Position numbers and translations under genes: made by a program
Shown: positions 19,543-29,706 of the stretch, in pieces
Layout of the letters: every line of letters starts with the position of its first letter
Position numbering within the stretch: the first letter of the stretch is position 1
Origin: Candidatus Albibeggiatoa sp. nov. NOAA
GTDB taxonomy: Bacteria; Pseudomonadota; Gammaproteobacteria; Beggiatoales; Beggiatoaceae
Assembly: GCA_025800385.1 (NCBI GenBank)
Contig: JAOXRS010000008.1
Span: 1-64,000 of the forward strand
Direction of reading: 5' to 3'
Length of the DNA: 64,000 bases
The notes under the pieces: generated by a model
The model's input: the letters and a program-made list of their open reading frames with translations, nothing else
Database searches by the model: none
What the model was told of the DNA's origin: nothing

Positions 19543-20310
19543 TTAATTTTCCATACCTTGATTATCAATTGGTGTTCGAATTTTACAAGAATCTAGCGTG
19601 CCTGTTGTATCGTCATAACCTAAGGCTTTTAATGCTTTACACATTTCTTGCATCTTTCTATCCATGATGTCAATATCATCCAGCATATGATTAATTGCAT
19701 GTTGCATGGGATCCATATCAGGTGCGTCGATTGGCATTCCGTATGCGTCAAATATTTTTTGTTCCACCATCTGTTTGTGTTTTGCTTGATAATCTTTTTC
19801 CACTTTAACAATACGAGCAGGAATTCCTACCACAGTTGCACCCGATGGCACATCTTTAACCACCACTGCATTTGAGCCAATCCGCGCCCCATCACCAATA
19901 TGCACAGGGCCTAACACTTTTGCACCCGCGCCCACAACCACATCTTTGCCCAATGTTGGATGACGTTTACCTTTCTGCCAGCTCGTGCCACCTAAAGTTA
20001 CACCATGGTATAAAGTACAATCATCACCAATTTCAGCGGTTTCCCCAATCACAATACCCATACCATGATCGATAAAAAAACGCTCGCCAATGGTTGCACC
20101 GGGATGAATTTCCACCCCCGTTAACCACCTTGAAAACGTGGAAAGTGTCCGCCCCAACCAAAACCAACCCGCATTCCATAATTTATGGTTCAAACGGTGA
20201 AATAAAATCGCATGAAGCCCAGGATAATTGGTAATCACTTCAAAGCTATTACGAGCGGCAGGGTCACGCTCAAAAACACAATTAATTTCTTCTTTAAGTC
20301 GTGCAAACAT
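19543..20310 (-). CDS. cysE: Serine O-acetyltransferase
   Basis: This enzyme makes O-acetylserine from serine and acetyl-CoA, the first step of cysteine synthesis. The 255-residue protein has a short N-terminal helical domain and a left-handed beta-helix of hexapeptide repeats (about 60-170). That helix holds the active-site run [17 protein letters not shown] and the [15 protein letters not shown] loop typical of CysE/SrpH. The C-terminal tail of about 75 residues is longer than in the short CysE type. A weak ribosome site precedes the ATG. Confidence 0.95.
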   Translation of the reverse strand: MFARLKEEINCVFERDPAARNSFEVITNYPGLHAILFHRLNHKLWNAGWFWLGRTLSTFSRWLTGVEIHPGATIGERFFIDHGMGIVIGETAEIGDDCTLYHGVTLGGTSWQKGKRHPTLGKDVVVGAGAKVLGPVHIGDGARIGSNAVVVKDVPSGATVVGIPARIVKVEKDYQAKHKQMVEQKIFDAYGMPIDAPDMDPMQHAINHMLDDIDIMDRKMQEMCKALKALGYDDTTGTLDSCKIRTPIDNQGMEN

Positions 20311-20379
20311 GGTTGATTCTATCAGTTAAATATTATGTATTAATATGGTGGTGTGGTAGCTAAACAAAAGTGATTCTCA

Positions 20380-21495
20380 TTAGAGAGAGTCTAAAATTGC
20401 CCGCATTTGTTGAATAAAACGTGATGTACTAAATTGCTGTGCTGTGTGCTCACAGGTTTGACGCATGGCCAGTGCTGTCGATTGATCTAACTGTTGCACC
20501 GCTTGCACTAATTCATCGATACTAAAATCAGGTGTTAATAATAAGCCTGTTTGCTGCGGTATAATGGTTTCTAATAATCCACCTTCCGCAACACCAATCA
20601 CAGGTTTGCCCGCAGCCATCGACTCGACTGGAGACATACCAAAATCTTCATTATGTGGTAAGTAAATCGTAGCAATCGCATTGGCAATCAAATCCTGCAA
20701 TTGGCTATCACTTAACCAGCCTGTAAATTGAATATTAGGCGCATCTTGCGCTAACTTTTTCAACTTCTGCAACTCACTCCCACCTGATGCAACAATCAGC
20801 TTTTTATGTGGTAATAATTTGAAAGCTTGCACAATTTTATCAACTCGCTTTAAAGGGTCTAAACGTGCCGTTGATAAATAATAATCGCCCTGACTTTGCC
20901 AACGATAATGTTGAACTTCACAAGGTGGATGAACTACAACAGATTCCTGATTTAGATAATGTTTAATGCGTTGTTGAATATTTTTTGAGTTAGCAATAAT
21001 TACATCCATTTGTTGCACAGCGTGCTCATAACGTGGTTGTAAATATTGAATAAATAAACTGAGCAAGGGGCGTAATGGTGCAGAGACTTGTTGCAAATAA
21101 AATGCTTTTTGATCGTAAACAAAACGTGGTGGGGTATGACAATATAAAATATTTTGGCCACGCTGATGATGAGCAATCGCCAACGGTGTATAAAAACCAC
21201 TATAAATCACTTGCTGATAATTATGTAAAAAAGCCGTTTTGTGGGTAAATGCACGGGCGAGCTGAAATTGTCGCCATAATGGAATATTGCTGTATGCTTG
21301 CAAATTATACTGCTGCTGCAATTCAGACAAAAAAGGATGCTCAGGCTTCGCAAATCCATAGCCAATAGCACAATCAAGGTCACGTGCCAAAATACTAGAT
21401 AAGCGGCCACCGCCTTCCAACGCTTCGAAATAATCGTGTAAAACCATTTGCATAGCGCAATTATCAATCAACAGCACATAATTATCAATCAGCAA
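20380..21495 (-). CDS. GT4-type glycosyltransferase
   Basis: The 371-residue protein has the GT-B fold of family 4 transferases: an N-terminal glycine-rich acceptor loop (EALEGGGRLS), the donor strand YYLSTARLDPLKRVDKIVQAF, and the EX7E-like nucleotide-sugar motif (HNEDFGMSPVESMAAGKPVIGV) at about residue 280. It would move a sugar from a nucleotide donor onto a polysaccharide or lipid acceptor, at the cytoplasmic membrane. The start is uncertain: ATGs at 21495, 21453 and 21447 are possible, and the later two give an N-terminus more like other family members. No other polysaccharide gene is nearby. Confidence 0.88.
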   Translation of the reverse strand: MLIDNYVLLIDNCAMQMVLHDYFEALEGGGRLSSILARDLDCAIGYGFAKPEHPFLSELQQQYNLQAYSNIPLWRQFQLARAFTHKTAFLHNYQQVIYSGFYTPLAIAHHQRGQNILYCHTPPRFVYDQKAFYLQQVSAPLRPLLSLFIQYLQPRYEHAVQQMDVIIANSKNIQQRIKHYLNQESVVVHPPCEVQHYRWQSQGDYYLSTARLDPLKRVDKIVQAFKLLPHKKLIVASGGSELQKLKKLAQDAPNIQFTGWLSDSQLQDLIANAIATIYLPHNEDFGMSPVESMAAGKPVIGVAEGGLLETIIPQQTGLLLTPDFSIDELVQAVQQLDQSTALAMRQTCEHTAQQFSTSRFIQQMRAILDSL

Positions 21496-21854
21496 TCGGT
21501 AAATTATTTTAAATTAATTAGATAGCTTTATTCATATTTTCTAATTATCTTATTTAAAACCTGTTTAAAATCATTCAACTAATAATACATAAGCTGATAA
21601 TTTACAAGGTTTATCCGTTTTTTTACCTTAGGTCTAAAAAAGTGATTTTTATTTTACCTAAAGTTTTGCTTATGGCTTTATAAAAGCTTACAATGCAGCT
21701 CTGATTTCACCTAATTGTTAATTTATCCTAGACATTGGTGATAAATCTGATATATTAGCAATCGCTAATCTATTTTTTAACTTATGTTTAAAATTATGCA
21801 AAACCTATTGTTTTTAAATAATTTTGAACTAAGGTAAAACAGAGTTAAAAGACT
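21496..21854. other. Divergent intergenic region before ccoG, no gene seen
   Basis: About 360 strongly AT-rich bases separate the glycosyltransferase gene from ccoG. I looked for an FNR/Anr box (TTGAT, four bases, ATCAA), expected for an oxidase-assembly gene, and saw no good match. No ORF or repeat is apparent. Confidence 0.45.
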
Positions 21855-23249
21855 ATGGATGAACAAAAAATACCACTCAAAGACGTTGAGCAAAGCTTAT
21901 ACTCTAAACGAGAAAAAATTTATCCACGCATTGTGCTGGGTACATTTACCCGTTTGAAAGCCCTCAGCGGTATCATTTTACTTGGCATCTTCTATGGATT
22001 CCCTTGGCTACAGTGGGGCGATAGGCAAGCCGTCTTATTCGATTTACCTGCTCGTCAATTCCACGTTTTTGGCTTAAGTTTCTGGCCACAAGATTTTATT
22101 TATCTCGCTTTTCTTCTCATTATTGCTGCAATGAGTTTATTCTTTTTCACCACGCTCGCAGGTCGATTATGGTGTGGCTATGCTTGTCCACAGACCATTT
22201 GGACGGATGCATTTTTGTGGATGGAACGTTTAGTTGAAGGCGACAGGCCACAGCAAATGAAGCTGGATAAAGCTCCGATGAGCTTCAGAAAATTCCGCAT
22301 TAAGTTTACTAAGCAATTTATCTGGATTGCCTTTGCACTGTTTACAGGCTTCACTTTTGTTGGCTTTTTCACCCCGATTCGTGAGTTATGGGATGCCACT
22401 TTAACGTTTAATTTAAGCGGTTGGGAAACCTTCTGGCTCTTCTTTTATGGCTTTGCCACTTACGGTAATGCGGGCTGGATGCGTGAACAAGTCTGTACTT
22501 ACATGTGTCCGTATGCACGATTCCAAAGTGCAATGTTTGATAAAGACACCATGATTATTGCGTACGATGAAAAACGTGGTGAGCCGCGCGGTTCTCGTAA
22601 ACGTAATGAAGACCCAGATGAAAAAGGTTTAGGTGACTGTATTAACTGTACATTGTGTGTGCAAGTCTGTCCGACAGGGATTGATATCCGAGATGGCTTG
22701 CAATATCAATGTATTAGCTGTTCGGCCTGTATTGATGTCTGTGATGATGTCATGGACAAAATGGGTTATAAACGTGGTTTAGTGCGTTATACAACGGAAC
22801 ATGCATTACAAGGTGAGAAAACCCATATTTTCCGCCCACGGATTTTTATTTATGCAACGATTCTGTTGGTATTATTAGCAGGTTTAGGTTATTCAATTAG
22901 CCAGCGTGTTGGTATTGAGTTAGATGTATTACGCGATCGTAGTGCCTTATACAAAGAAACTGCTGAAGGTAATATCAAAAATATTTACACTTTAAAAATT
23001 ACCAATAAAGATAGCCAGCCTCATGCGTATGAGTTGACGGTTTCGGGTATTGAAGGTGTACAAGTACTGAAGCCTGATTCAATTATTGTTGATTCTGGTC
23101 AGGTACAAAATGTTTCCGTTTCGTTAGTTGCAACACCTGAACAATTACAAGCTCGTAGTGCTGAAGTGATGTTCACATTGACCTCAACAGACGATGAAAC
23201 CCTCACTATTACTGAAGATGCACGTTTCTTAAGTCCAATGAAACGTTAA
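21855..23249 (+). CDS. ccoG: Cytochrome c oxidase accessory protein CcoG
   Basis: The 464-residue membrane protein matches CcoG/RdxA/FixG, a polyferredoxin-like protein that acts as a cupric reductase in copper delivery to cbb3 oxidase. It has membrane helices at about residues 35-60, 85-115, 155-180, 190-210 and 330-350. Cysteine motifs are CGYACPQTIW, CTYMCPYARFQ, and a double ferredoxin stretch (CINCTLCVQVCP and CISCSACIDVCD) near residues 260-300. The C-terminal 110 residues form the FixG immunoglobulin-like domain. It is usually in a ccoNOPQ-ccoGHIS cluster; here it stands alone and ends in a terminator. Confidence 0.96.
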   Translation: MDEQKIPLKDVEQSLYSKREKIYPRIVLGTFTRLKALSGIILLGIFYGFPWLQWGDRQAVLFDLPARQFHVFGLSFWPQDFIYLAFLLIIAAMSLFFFTTLAGRLWCGYACPQTIWTDAFLWMERLVEGDRPQQMKLDKAPMSFRKFRIKFTKQFIWIAFALFTGFTFVGFFTPIRELWDATLTFNLSGWETFWLFFYGFATYGNAGWMREQVCTYMCPYARFQSAMFDKDTMIIAYDEKRGEPRGSRKRNEDPDEKGLGDCINCTLCVQVCPTGIDIRDGLQYQCISCSACIDVCDDVMDKMGYKRGLVRYTTEHALQGEKTHIFRPRIFIYATILLVLLAGLGYSISQRVGIELDVLRDRSALYKETAEGNIKNIYTLKITNKDSQPHAYELTVSGIEGVQVLKPDSIIVDSGQVQNVSVSLVATPEQLQARSAEVMFTLTSTDDETLTITEDARFLSPMKR

Positions 23250-23314
23250 TACTAATAAGTTATAGATTTTCTTACACTCCTCCTTAACCAAGAGAATCTA
23301 TAATATTCTGAATT

Positions 23315-23354
23315 GCCAGTATATTTCTTAATTGAGAGTATGCTGGCTTTTTTT
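23315..23354 (+). terminator. Rho-independent terminator after ccoG
   Basis: A hairpin has arms GCCAGTATA (23315-23323) and TATGCTGGC (23339-23347), with one G-T pair, and is followed by seven Ts. It separates ccoG from pgeF. Confidence 0.85.
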
Positions 23355-23439
23355 GGTCTATAGGTATTGGACTTATTTACAGCGGCAAATAATGCTGAAT
23401 ACGGTAAAATGCCCTATTGTCTTTGCTAAAGGCTTAACC

Positions 23440-24177
23440 ATGTCTCACAGCTATCTCACACCTAATTGGCCAGCTCCTGAATCAGTAAAAGCTTATGTCA
23501 CTACCCGTATCGGCGGTTTTAGTCATGCGCCTTTTGATGGATTCAACTTAGCCACCCACGTTGGCGATCATGCTGAAACAGTGGCAAAAAATCGGGCTTT
23601 ATTAGCAGAACACTTACAGCTGCCACAAGAACCCGTTTGGTTAGAACAAGTACATGGGGTTGAAGCAGTTGCAGCAGAGTCTGTGGAACAGGGTTACTGT
23701 GCTGATGCGATTTATACTGAACAAATAGGCAACGTATGTGTCGTGATGACAGCGGATTGTTTGCCCGTGTTCTTTTGCAATCGGCAAGGTACAAAAGTAG
23801 CCGTGGCTCATGCAGGTTGGCGAGGATTGGCAAATGGAGTACTTGAATCAACAGTACAATCTTTAGGCGGCAAACCAGAAGATATATTGGTATGGTTAGG
23901 CCCTGCAATCAGTCAGGCTGCATTTGAAGTGGGCGATGAAGTGCGACAAGCTTTTGCTGATTATTTGCCACAAGCAGAACAAGCTTTTAAACCGTCGCGC
24001 CCTAATCACTGGTATGCTGATTTATATTTATTAGCGAAACAATGTTTACAAGTGCAGGGTATACAACAAATTTTTGGTGGCGATTTGTGTACTTATACGG
24101 ATAATGAACGCTTTTTTTCCTATCGACGAGATCAACAAACAGGGCGGATGGCGAGTTTAATTTGGCTGCAGAGTTAA
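23440..24177 (+). CDS. pgeF: Laccase-domain protein PgeF/YfiH
   Basis: The ATG at 23440 is chosen because AAAGG lies seven bases upstream and the product lines up with the family; a longer frame starting at a TTG inside the upstream terminator is implausible. The 245-residue protein has the YfiH/LACC1 motifs: VTTRIGGFSHAPFDGFNL, a LEQVHG segment with the conserved His, MTADCLPVFF with the metal-binding Cys, VAHAGWRGLANGV and a SYRRD end motif. E. coli YfiH removes misplaced L-serine from UDP-MurNAc during peptidoglycan synthesis. Human LACC1 has purine nucleoside and related activities. Confidence 0.93.
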   Translation: MSHSYLTPNWPAPESVKAYVTTRIGGFSHAPFDGFNLATHVGDHAETVAKNRALLAEHLQLPQEPVWLEQVHGVEAVAAESVEQGYCADAIYTEQIGNVCVVMTADCLPVFFCNRQGTKVAVAHAGWRGLANGVLESTVQSLGGKPEDILVWLGPAISQAAFEVGDEVRQAFADYLPQAEQAFKPSRPNHWYADLYLLAKQCLQVQGIQQIFGGDLCTYTDNERFFSYRRDQQTGRMASLIWLQS

Positions 24178-24289
24178 ATTTATTCTATCTAAAATGGAGA
24201 AACTCTATTAAATACAGATTTCTACCAAACTTGAGCGTTTTTTGAATAGTGTAGCTGCTATGACCAATACAACTACACCAATTTTACAA

Positions 24290-27200
24290 CTAACGATATA
24301 ACCAAACCCGCATAAGTGACATCAATTTATCTGTGTCTACAGGTTTAGATAAATAATCACTTGCACCTGCATCAATACATTTAGCTTTATCTCCTTTCAT
24401 GGCTTTTGCTGTCAGTGCAATAATAGGCAGTTTACGGAAGCGGGGTTGGCTACGAATGTGTTGCATGGCTTCATAACCATCCATTTCAGGCATCATAATA
24501 TCCATCAATACAATATTAATCCCACCTTCTTCATCCAATATTTGCAAAGCCTCCTTACCATTCATTGCAACCGATACTTCCATATCTTTGTCTTCTAACA
24601 CCGTGGCTAACGCAAAAGTGTTGCGGGTATCATCATCGACAATCAATACTTTTTTATCTTTTAAAACCGCCTCTTTGTCATGCACCATCTGTAACATTTG
24701 ACGTTTTTCTTCAGGCAATTTGTCCTCAATTTGATGCAAGAATAAGGTTGTCTCATCCAATAAACGTTCAGGCGAGCGTACAGCTTTGACCGTAAGATCA
24801 TCTTCAAATTTAGTAAGTTGTTTTTCTTCCTGTTCAGTTAATTCCCGTTCTGCATATAAAATAATAGGAATTTTGCGCAAGCTTTCATCTTTTGCTAAAT
24901 CATCTAATAAACGTAAGCCTGTTGCGTGTTCAACATCAATATCTAATACAATGCAATCACACTCCGACTGTTCTAATATTCCAATTGATTCATCAACTTG
25001 ATTCGCGATCAAAGATTCAACCGACTCACCGCCCACAATATCTAAAATTCGTATTCCATGGTCTTTTTGATCCACAACAATCATGATCGTGCGAATGTCT
25101 TTTTCAATAAAATGTTCAATCTTACGGAATGCATCGCCTAATTCCCCCATGCTCACGGGCTTGAGTAAATAACCAATCGCGCCCATCCGCCGTGCATCTT
25201 TGCCATGCTCTGAACCTGATACAAAATGCACAGGAATATGACGCGTTTCAATGTCGGTTTTCAGTTTTTCCATCACTGTAAACCCATCAACATTAGGTAA
25301 ACCAACATCCAAGATAATCGCATGAGGCTTATACTGTTTAGCCAATTCTAAACCCGTGCGCCCGTCTTCTGCTACCAAGCATTTGAAATCCTTTTCTCTT
25401 GATAACTCCATCAATATATTGGAAAAATTACGATCATCTTCAATAATCAAAATCAAACGGTCTTTTTCATGTAATTTATCTCTGTCATCTTGAATGGTTA
25501 GTTGAGTAACGGTTAAAGAAGGTGTCGGCTCAGGTAGCTCTGGCTTAACAGGTGCTTGTTGTATTGGCTGAGGGGCGGGTGGAATGTGTTGTGATGGTAT
25601 AGACACTTCTGGCATAACAGCAGGTGATGCAGCAGAAGTAGCCTGTTCAAGCTTCTCAGATAAATACAGTGTAAAAGTGCTGCCTTGGTGCATTTCGCTG
25701 GTTAATTGAATATCGCCACCCAATAAACGCGCCAATTGGCGAGAAATGGAAAGGCCTAAACCAGTGCCTCCAAAACGACGACTTGTACTACCATCAGCTT
25801 GTTGGAACGCTTCAAATATCGGTTTCTGTTTCTCCGCAGGAATGCCAATACCACTATCAACCACACTGACTGCGATGATATTTTGTGTAGACAGCTTATT
25901 GACGCGTAAAAACTCATTATCTGTTGGTCGATAAATTTCTACTTCGACACTGCCATGCTCAGTAAATTTAAAGGCATTGGATAATAGATTAGTAATAATC
26001 TGCCGAAAACGTTGCACATCGGTATAAATTACCTGAGGAAGTTGCGGATCAAGATTAATATGGAATTGCAGACCTTTTTTCTCTGCAACATGGTGGAATT
26101 TACTTTCTAAGTTAAGTGCAAATTCCGATAAGATCACTTGTTCAACATTAACCTCAATTTTGCCCGCTTCCACTTTAGACAAATCAAGAATGTCATTAAT
26201 TAAATTCAGCAAATCTGACCCTGAATCATGAATGGTTTTTGCGTATTCAATTTGCTTATCGTTTAAGTTTCTAGCTTTATTCTCTGTTAACAATTGCGCC
26301 AAAATAAGCATACTATTCAAAGGAGTGCGCAATTCATGTGACATATTAGCTAAGAATTCTGATTTGTATTTACTCGCTAATTCTAGCTCTTCGGCTTTAG
26401 CCTCAATTTCAGACTGGGTTTTCTGCAATACCTCATTTTTCTTATGAATTTCCGTTTTCTGACGTTCTAAATCTTGTGTACGCTGCTCTAATTCTTCATT
26501 CGTCTGGCGCAGCTCTTCTTGTTGTGATTGTAATTCTTCAGATTGGCTTTGTAATTCTTCGGCTTGTGTTTGAGATTGTTGTAATAAGTCCTGCATTTTA
26601 GTGCGAGACTCAGCGGTATTGACTGCAATCGCAATAATCGGCATGGTCTGTGTCAGCCATTCCAATTGAATATCAGTAAACTCATGAAAACTACCAATTT
26701 CAATGATGCCACGTACTTTATCTTCGTAAATAAAGGGTAAGACAATAATATTATGAGGCTTTGCATGGCCTAGGCCTGATTGCACTTGCATATAGTCATC
26801 AGGCACTTGTTCCATAATAATGGTTTGCTTTTCTAACGCGGCCTGACCCACCAAGCCTTCACCAATTTTATATTCATTGGAAAAATTCTTACGATGAGTA
26901 TAACCATAGCTGGCAATCAAACGCAGTACAGGATTAGATGCATCTGTCACACGTTCAACGGAAAGATAAAATACACCGACTTGGGCTTTTAAATATTGAG
27001 TCAGAAAAGAAATGATATTTTTAGCCAAATCATTAATATTCTGCTCGCCACTCATACTATTATTAAGCTCGGCTTGCCCTGTTTTAAGCCAGTCTTGCAC
27101 CGTATTTTTAGTTGAAACAGTGCGTAACATTTCGGTCATATTTTGTAATGCCGCACCTAATTGGTCTTGATCTGATAGCAGTACAATGTCTTTTTCATAA

Positions 27201-28384
27201 TTGCCTTGTGCAATCGCATTTGCTTGTTGAATGGTATTTTTAAAACTTTTTGATAAGAGTCGGGCAGAAATGGTTAATTCTGAAATTTCGTCATGACCAT
27301 GTTGTTTAAGCTCTGTATTTAATACTTGGCCTTGAGCCAAAGCTTTAAGGTGTTGTTTTAGATCAATAATGGGGGTGAGAATGTTATTAGTAAAACGATG
27401 TGCAACCCATAACACTGTGACAATGACCAACACAATTGAAACTAAGAAAATATATTTAAATAATTCTACTTCTTTTAAAGCAGCATTCGCATCAGTCTGT
27501 TTAACTAATGTCCAATAGTCTTGATTGGCTTTTAACAATTTAATTTGGCCAAATGTTGAAATCACACTGCTCTCTAATAGTGCACCTTGCTTATGATCTC
27601 GCACAGCAACAGCTAAATCTGCATTATATTGCTCAAGAAAATTATTTTTATAGTCACCATGACTTGTGTAATAAATAAACCGTCCAAGGCTATCCAACAA
27701 CATATATTCAGAATAAACACCTGCCTGCTTCATATTTTCCTGTTGGTGTAAAAGGTCAAGAATAATATTGGCATTTAAGGTTATAGAAATAATACCTTGT
27801 TTTTCATCATTTTTATTAACAATTGGCATGGAGTAGCGCAATAACAAGACTTCACTATTTGCTTGAAACATATAACCACGCTCAAAGCTAATTTGACCTT
27901 TATTTAGGTTCAATGTCTGGGTAAAGTAATTGGCCGTTTTGACACTCTTTAGTTCATGAGGGGGGACTATATCTTGGGCTTGGGTAAACAGATTAGTTTT
28001 AATTTTAAAAAGTTCTTTTCCTCTTAAATCAATAATTTGCAAAGAATGGTATATATTTTTAGCCCCGATCAACGAAGCAAACGCATTACGCATATCCCGC
28101 CACCAAGACTTAGTTTTATACGGCTCACCAAGATAATACCAAGTCAAATAACGCTTTAAAGCATAAAAATCTTCAAACAAGACTAAATCACTTGGTACAT
28201 TATTGACTATGTCATTGAATTTAGTGGTTAGAGAAGCTACGTTATCATGGTCTTTTTCTAGAATATTATTGGTTAAAGCTTCTACATTACTCTGATAAGT
28301 GTAATAACCTAAAAAGCTAAAAGGTAAAACAGTTAAAACTAAAAAGACTAAGCTCAATTTAGTTTTAAGATTTAAACGTATCAT
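24290..28384 (-). CDS. Hybrid sensor histidine kinase with GAF and three receiver domains
   Basis: The 1364-residue protein has an N-terminal membrane helix and a Cache-like periplasmic sensor domain (about 30-300). A second helix (about 311-331), a HAMP linker, a GAF domain (about 450-590) and a glutamine/glutamate-rich coiled coil (about 600-670) follow. HisKA has the phosphoryl-accepting His683 in [12 protein letters not shown]. An ATPase domain with GIGIP and GGTGLGLSIS motifs and three receiver domains near 972-1090, 1095-1215 and 1235-1360 complete it. Receiver 1 (IIEDD, DVGLP) and receiver 3 (VDDD, DIMMP) are intact. Receiver 2 has one acidic residue where a pair is usual (VVDQKD) but keeps LDID. 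The gene upstream, 14 bases away on the same strand, is likely its partner. Confidence 0.93.
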   Translation of the reverse strand: MIRLNLKTKLSLVFLVLTVLPFSFLGYYTYQSNVEALTNNILEKDHDNVASLTTKFNDIVNNVPSDLVLFEDFYALKRYLTWYYLGEPYKTKSWWRDMRNAFASLIGAKNIYHSLQIIDLRGKELFKIKTNLFTQAQDIVPPHELKSVKTANYFTQTLNLNKGQISFERGYMFQANSEVLLLRYSMPIVNKNDEKQGIISITLNANIILDLLHQQENMKQAGVYSEYMLLDSLGRFIYYTSHGDYKNNFLEQYNADLAVAVRDHKQGALLESSVISTFGQIKLLKANQDYWTLVKQTDANAALKEVELFKYIFLVSIVLVIVTVLWVAHRFTNNILTPIIDLKQHLKALAQGQVLNTELKQHGHDEISELTISARLLSKSFKNTIQQANAIAQGNYEKDIVLLSDQDQLGAALQNMTEMLRTVSTKNTVQDWLKTGQAELNNSMSGEQNINDLAKNIISFLTQYLKAQVGVFYLSVERVTDASNPVLRLIASYGYTHRKNFSNEYKIGEGLVGQAALEKQTIIMEQVPDDYMQVQSGLGHAKPHNIIVLPFIYEDKVRGIIEIGSFHEFTDIQLEWLTQTMPIIAIAVNTAESRTKMQDLLQQSQTQAEELQSQSEELQSQQEELRQTNEELEQRTQDLERQKTEIHKKNEVLQKTQSEIEAKAEELELASKYKSEFLANMSHELRTPLNSMLILAQLLTENKARNLNDKQIEYAKTIHDSGSDLLNLINDILDLSKVEAGKIEVNVEQVILSEFALNLESKFHHVAEKKGLQFHINLDPQLPQVIYTDVQRFRQIITNLLSNAFKFTEHGSVEVEIYRPTDNEFLRVNKLSTQNIIAVSVVDSGIGIPAEKQKPIFEAFQQADGSTSRRFGGTGLGLSISRQLARLLGGDIQLTSEMHQGSTFTLYLSEKLEQATSAASPAVMPEVSIPSQHIPPAPQPIQQAPVKPELPEPTPSLTVTQLTIQDDRDKLHEKDRLILIIEDDRNFSNILMELSREKDFKCLVAEDGRTGLELAKQYKPHAIILDVGLPNVDGFTVMEKLKTDIETRHIPVHFVSGSEHGKDARRMGAIGYLLKPVSMGELGDAFRKIEHFIEKDIRTIMIVVDQKDHGIRILDIVGGESVESLIANQVDESIGILEQSECDCIVLDIDVEHATGLRLLDDLAKDESLRKIPIILYAERELTEQEEKQLTKFEDDLTVKAVRSPERLLDETTLFLHQIEDKLPEEKRQMLQMVHDKEAVLKDKKVLIVDDDTRNTFALATVLEDKDMEVSVAMNGKEALQILDEEGGINIVLMDIMMPEMDGYEAMQHIRSQPRFRKLPIIALTAKAMKGDKAKCIDAGASDYLSKPVDTDKLMSLMRVWLYR

Positions 28385-28398
28385 AAGCAGAACCTATT

Positions 28399-29334
28399 TT
28401 AGTTAATCGATTCAATTAATTGAACTTTCCTAACACACCAGCCTAAGACTTGTTCAACATCTGCTGGCACTATACCTGTGTAACGCCTAGCAACGGGGGT
28501 TAAGGCATGTTTAAGACCTAAATACGCCTTGATTGTTTGTAATTCTGCGAGAAGAATGCCTGTCATCGAAAACACATCTCCAGGGGTAATTTTTTCTGGC
28601 CTTAATTCTTTAAACTCAATCCCATTGACACCTGTCATGCGTTGTAATCTCGCCACTTCCGTCATCAACTTTTGAGCTGTTTCATAACTTTCTTGTGGCG
28701 TTGTATTGGTATCTTTAGGTGGGGGAATACTGTCATTGGTAATATCTAGTACATCTAAAATGGCATTAATGTCTTCAGAAATCCGCATAGCCTGAGCAAA
28801 TACGAAAGAGGGGGTTAGGGATTTTCCAAGTAATAAATCAAGTTCTGCTGAGATATTGCTAATAAAATTAAAGCTGTCAACAACTTTAATATTGGTGAAT
28901 TTTTGGACTGGGAACTCAATATTGGGAATATTGAACGCATATTTAATAATTTTGATTTCCGTCAGAATACGCAGCATTTGCTCGTAAACGATAATAGGAG
29001 GGGGGGCTTTTCTAGGTTCACGAGAAGAAACTGCAATGTAAGGTAAACCATATTTTTCTCGAAGTAGATTAATTTTAACGAGCACTTCGTAGGTTTTTTG
29101 CCACATATGGCGAGGATAAAGCTCAGTTGTTATGTTACTTGGCTTAACTTGAGCTGTAACATGAAAAAACTGTTTTAGTATTTTAATTTCTTGGTTAATA
29201 ATATAAAGTTTCTCATATACATCACTTGGTGTTGTTTTAGTTATTTGATAGTTGTCTATAGCCTTCAGGCTACAAGACCATATTAACAGCAGTAAGACTG
29301 CAAGATATTTTTGCATTGTTAACACCCACTTCAT
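28399..29334 (-). CDS. Exported helical repeat protein next to the hybrid kinase
   Basis: I do not recognise this protein. The ATG at 29334 (or 29316) begins a clean signal peptide (MQKYLAVLLLLIWS...LKA); an in-frame start further upstream puts basic residues before it. The mature part of about 280 residues is almost wholly helical and built from about six to seven similar units. Each has a Pro/Thr-rich start, then a helix of the form P..(V/S)Y......I..EI..I (for example PSDVYEKLYIINQEIKIL, VYEQMLRILTEIKII, PGDVFSMTGILLAELQTI). It is likely co-transcribed with the kinase, ending 14 bases before it. It may be an accessory periplasmic protein of the sensor; this is inference from context. Confidence 0.7.
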   Translation of the reverse strand: MKWVLTMQKYLAVLLLLIWSCSLKAIDNYQITKTTPSDVYEKLYIINQEIKILKQFFHVTAQVKPSNITTELYPRHMWQKTYEVLVKINLLREKYGLPYIAVSSREPRKAPPPIIVYEQMLRILTEIKIIKYAFNIPNIEFPVQKFTNIKVVDSFNFISNISAELDLLLGKSLTPSFVFAQAMRISEDINAILDVLDITNDSIPPPKDTNTTPQESYETAQKLMTEVARLQRMTGVNGIEFKELRPEKITPGDVFSMTGILLAELQTIKAYLGLKHALTPVARRYTGIVPADVEQVLGWCVRKVQLIESIN

Positions 29335-29706
29335 AGTGTTTAAATCAAATCGCTTAACTTGCATGTTACGCAAGAAAAATAAGGGGTGCAAGTTTCTCTT
29401 TTCATTAGAATTTGCTTATTATGCACTACTATCAGTAAATTTAAAATAATCAGCAATATTTTTCAATATTAGATCAAACATGAAACGGAATAAAAGCTAA
29501 AATAAAGTAAATCCCTGCCTCGTTTATTAACTATAAAATAATATCTGCTTACATTTATATCCTAGATAAAAATATGAATCGATTCAGTGGCTTTTTACTG
29601 ACAGATATTAGTCAATTTCATCTTCATATATTTTTGTTTCATACATTCCATTTCCCAACGTTTTATGACAAAATACCGCGCGGTTACAACACGATAACGG
29701 TAAGTT
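29335..29706. other. Divergent intergenic region before phoB
   Basis: About 370 AT-rich bases lie between the repeat-protein gene and phoB and must hold promoters for both. A possible Pho box is listed separately. No gene is evident. Confidence 0.5.
29599..29614 (+). promoter_or_regulatory. phoB: Possible Pho box upstream of phoB
   Basis: TGACAGATATTAGTCA lies 92 bases before the phoB start. It resembles the reverse complement of the E. coli Pho box consensus (TGACAGATTTATGACA) with 12 of 16 positions equal. phoB is autoregulated in many bacteria, so the place is right, but one imperfect site in an AT-rich stretch is weak evidence. Confidence 0.35.

Noticed and set aside
20368-20379. Fur-like sequence between cysE and the glycosyltransferase gene
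   Set aside because: Only one half resembles GATAAT and there is no inverted partner; cysE has no clear iron link here.
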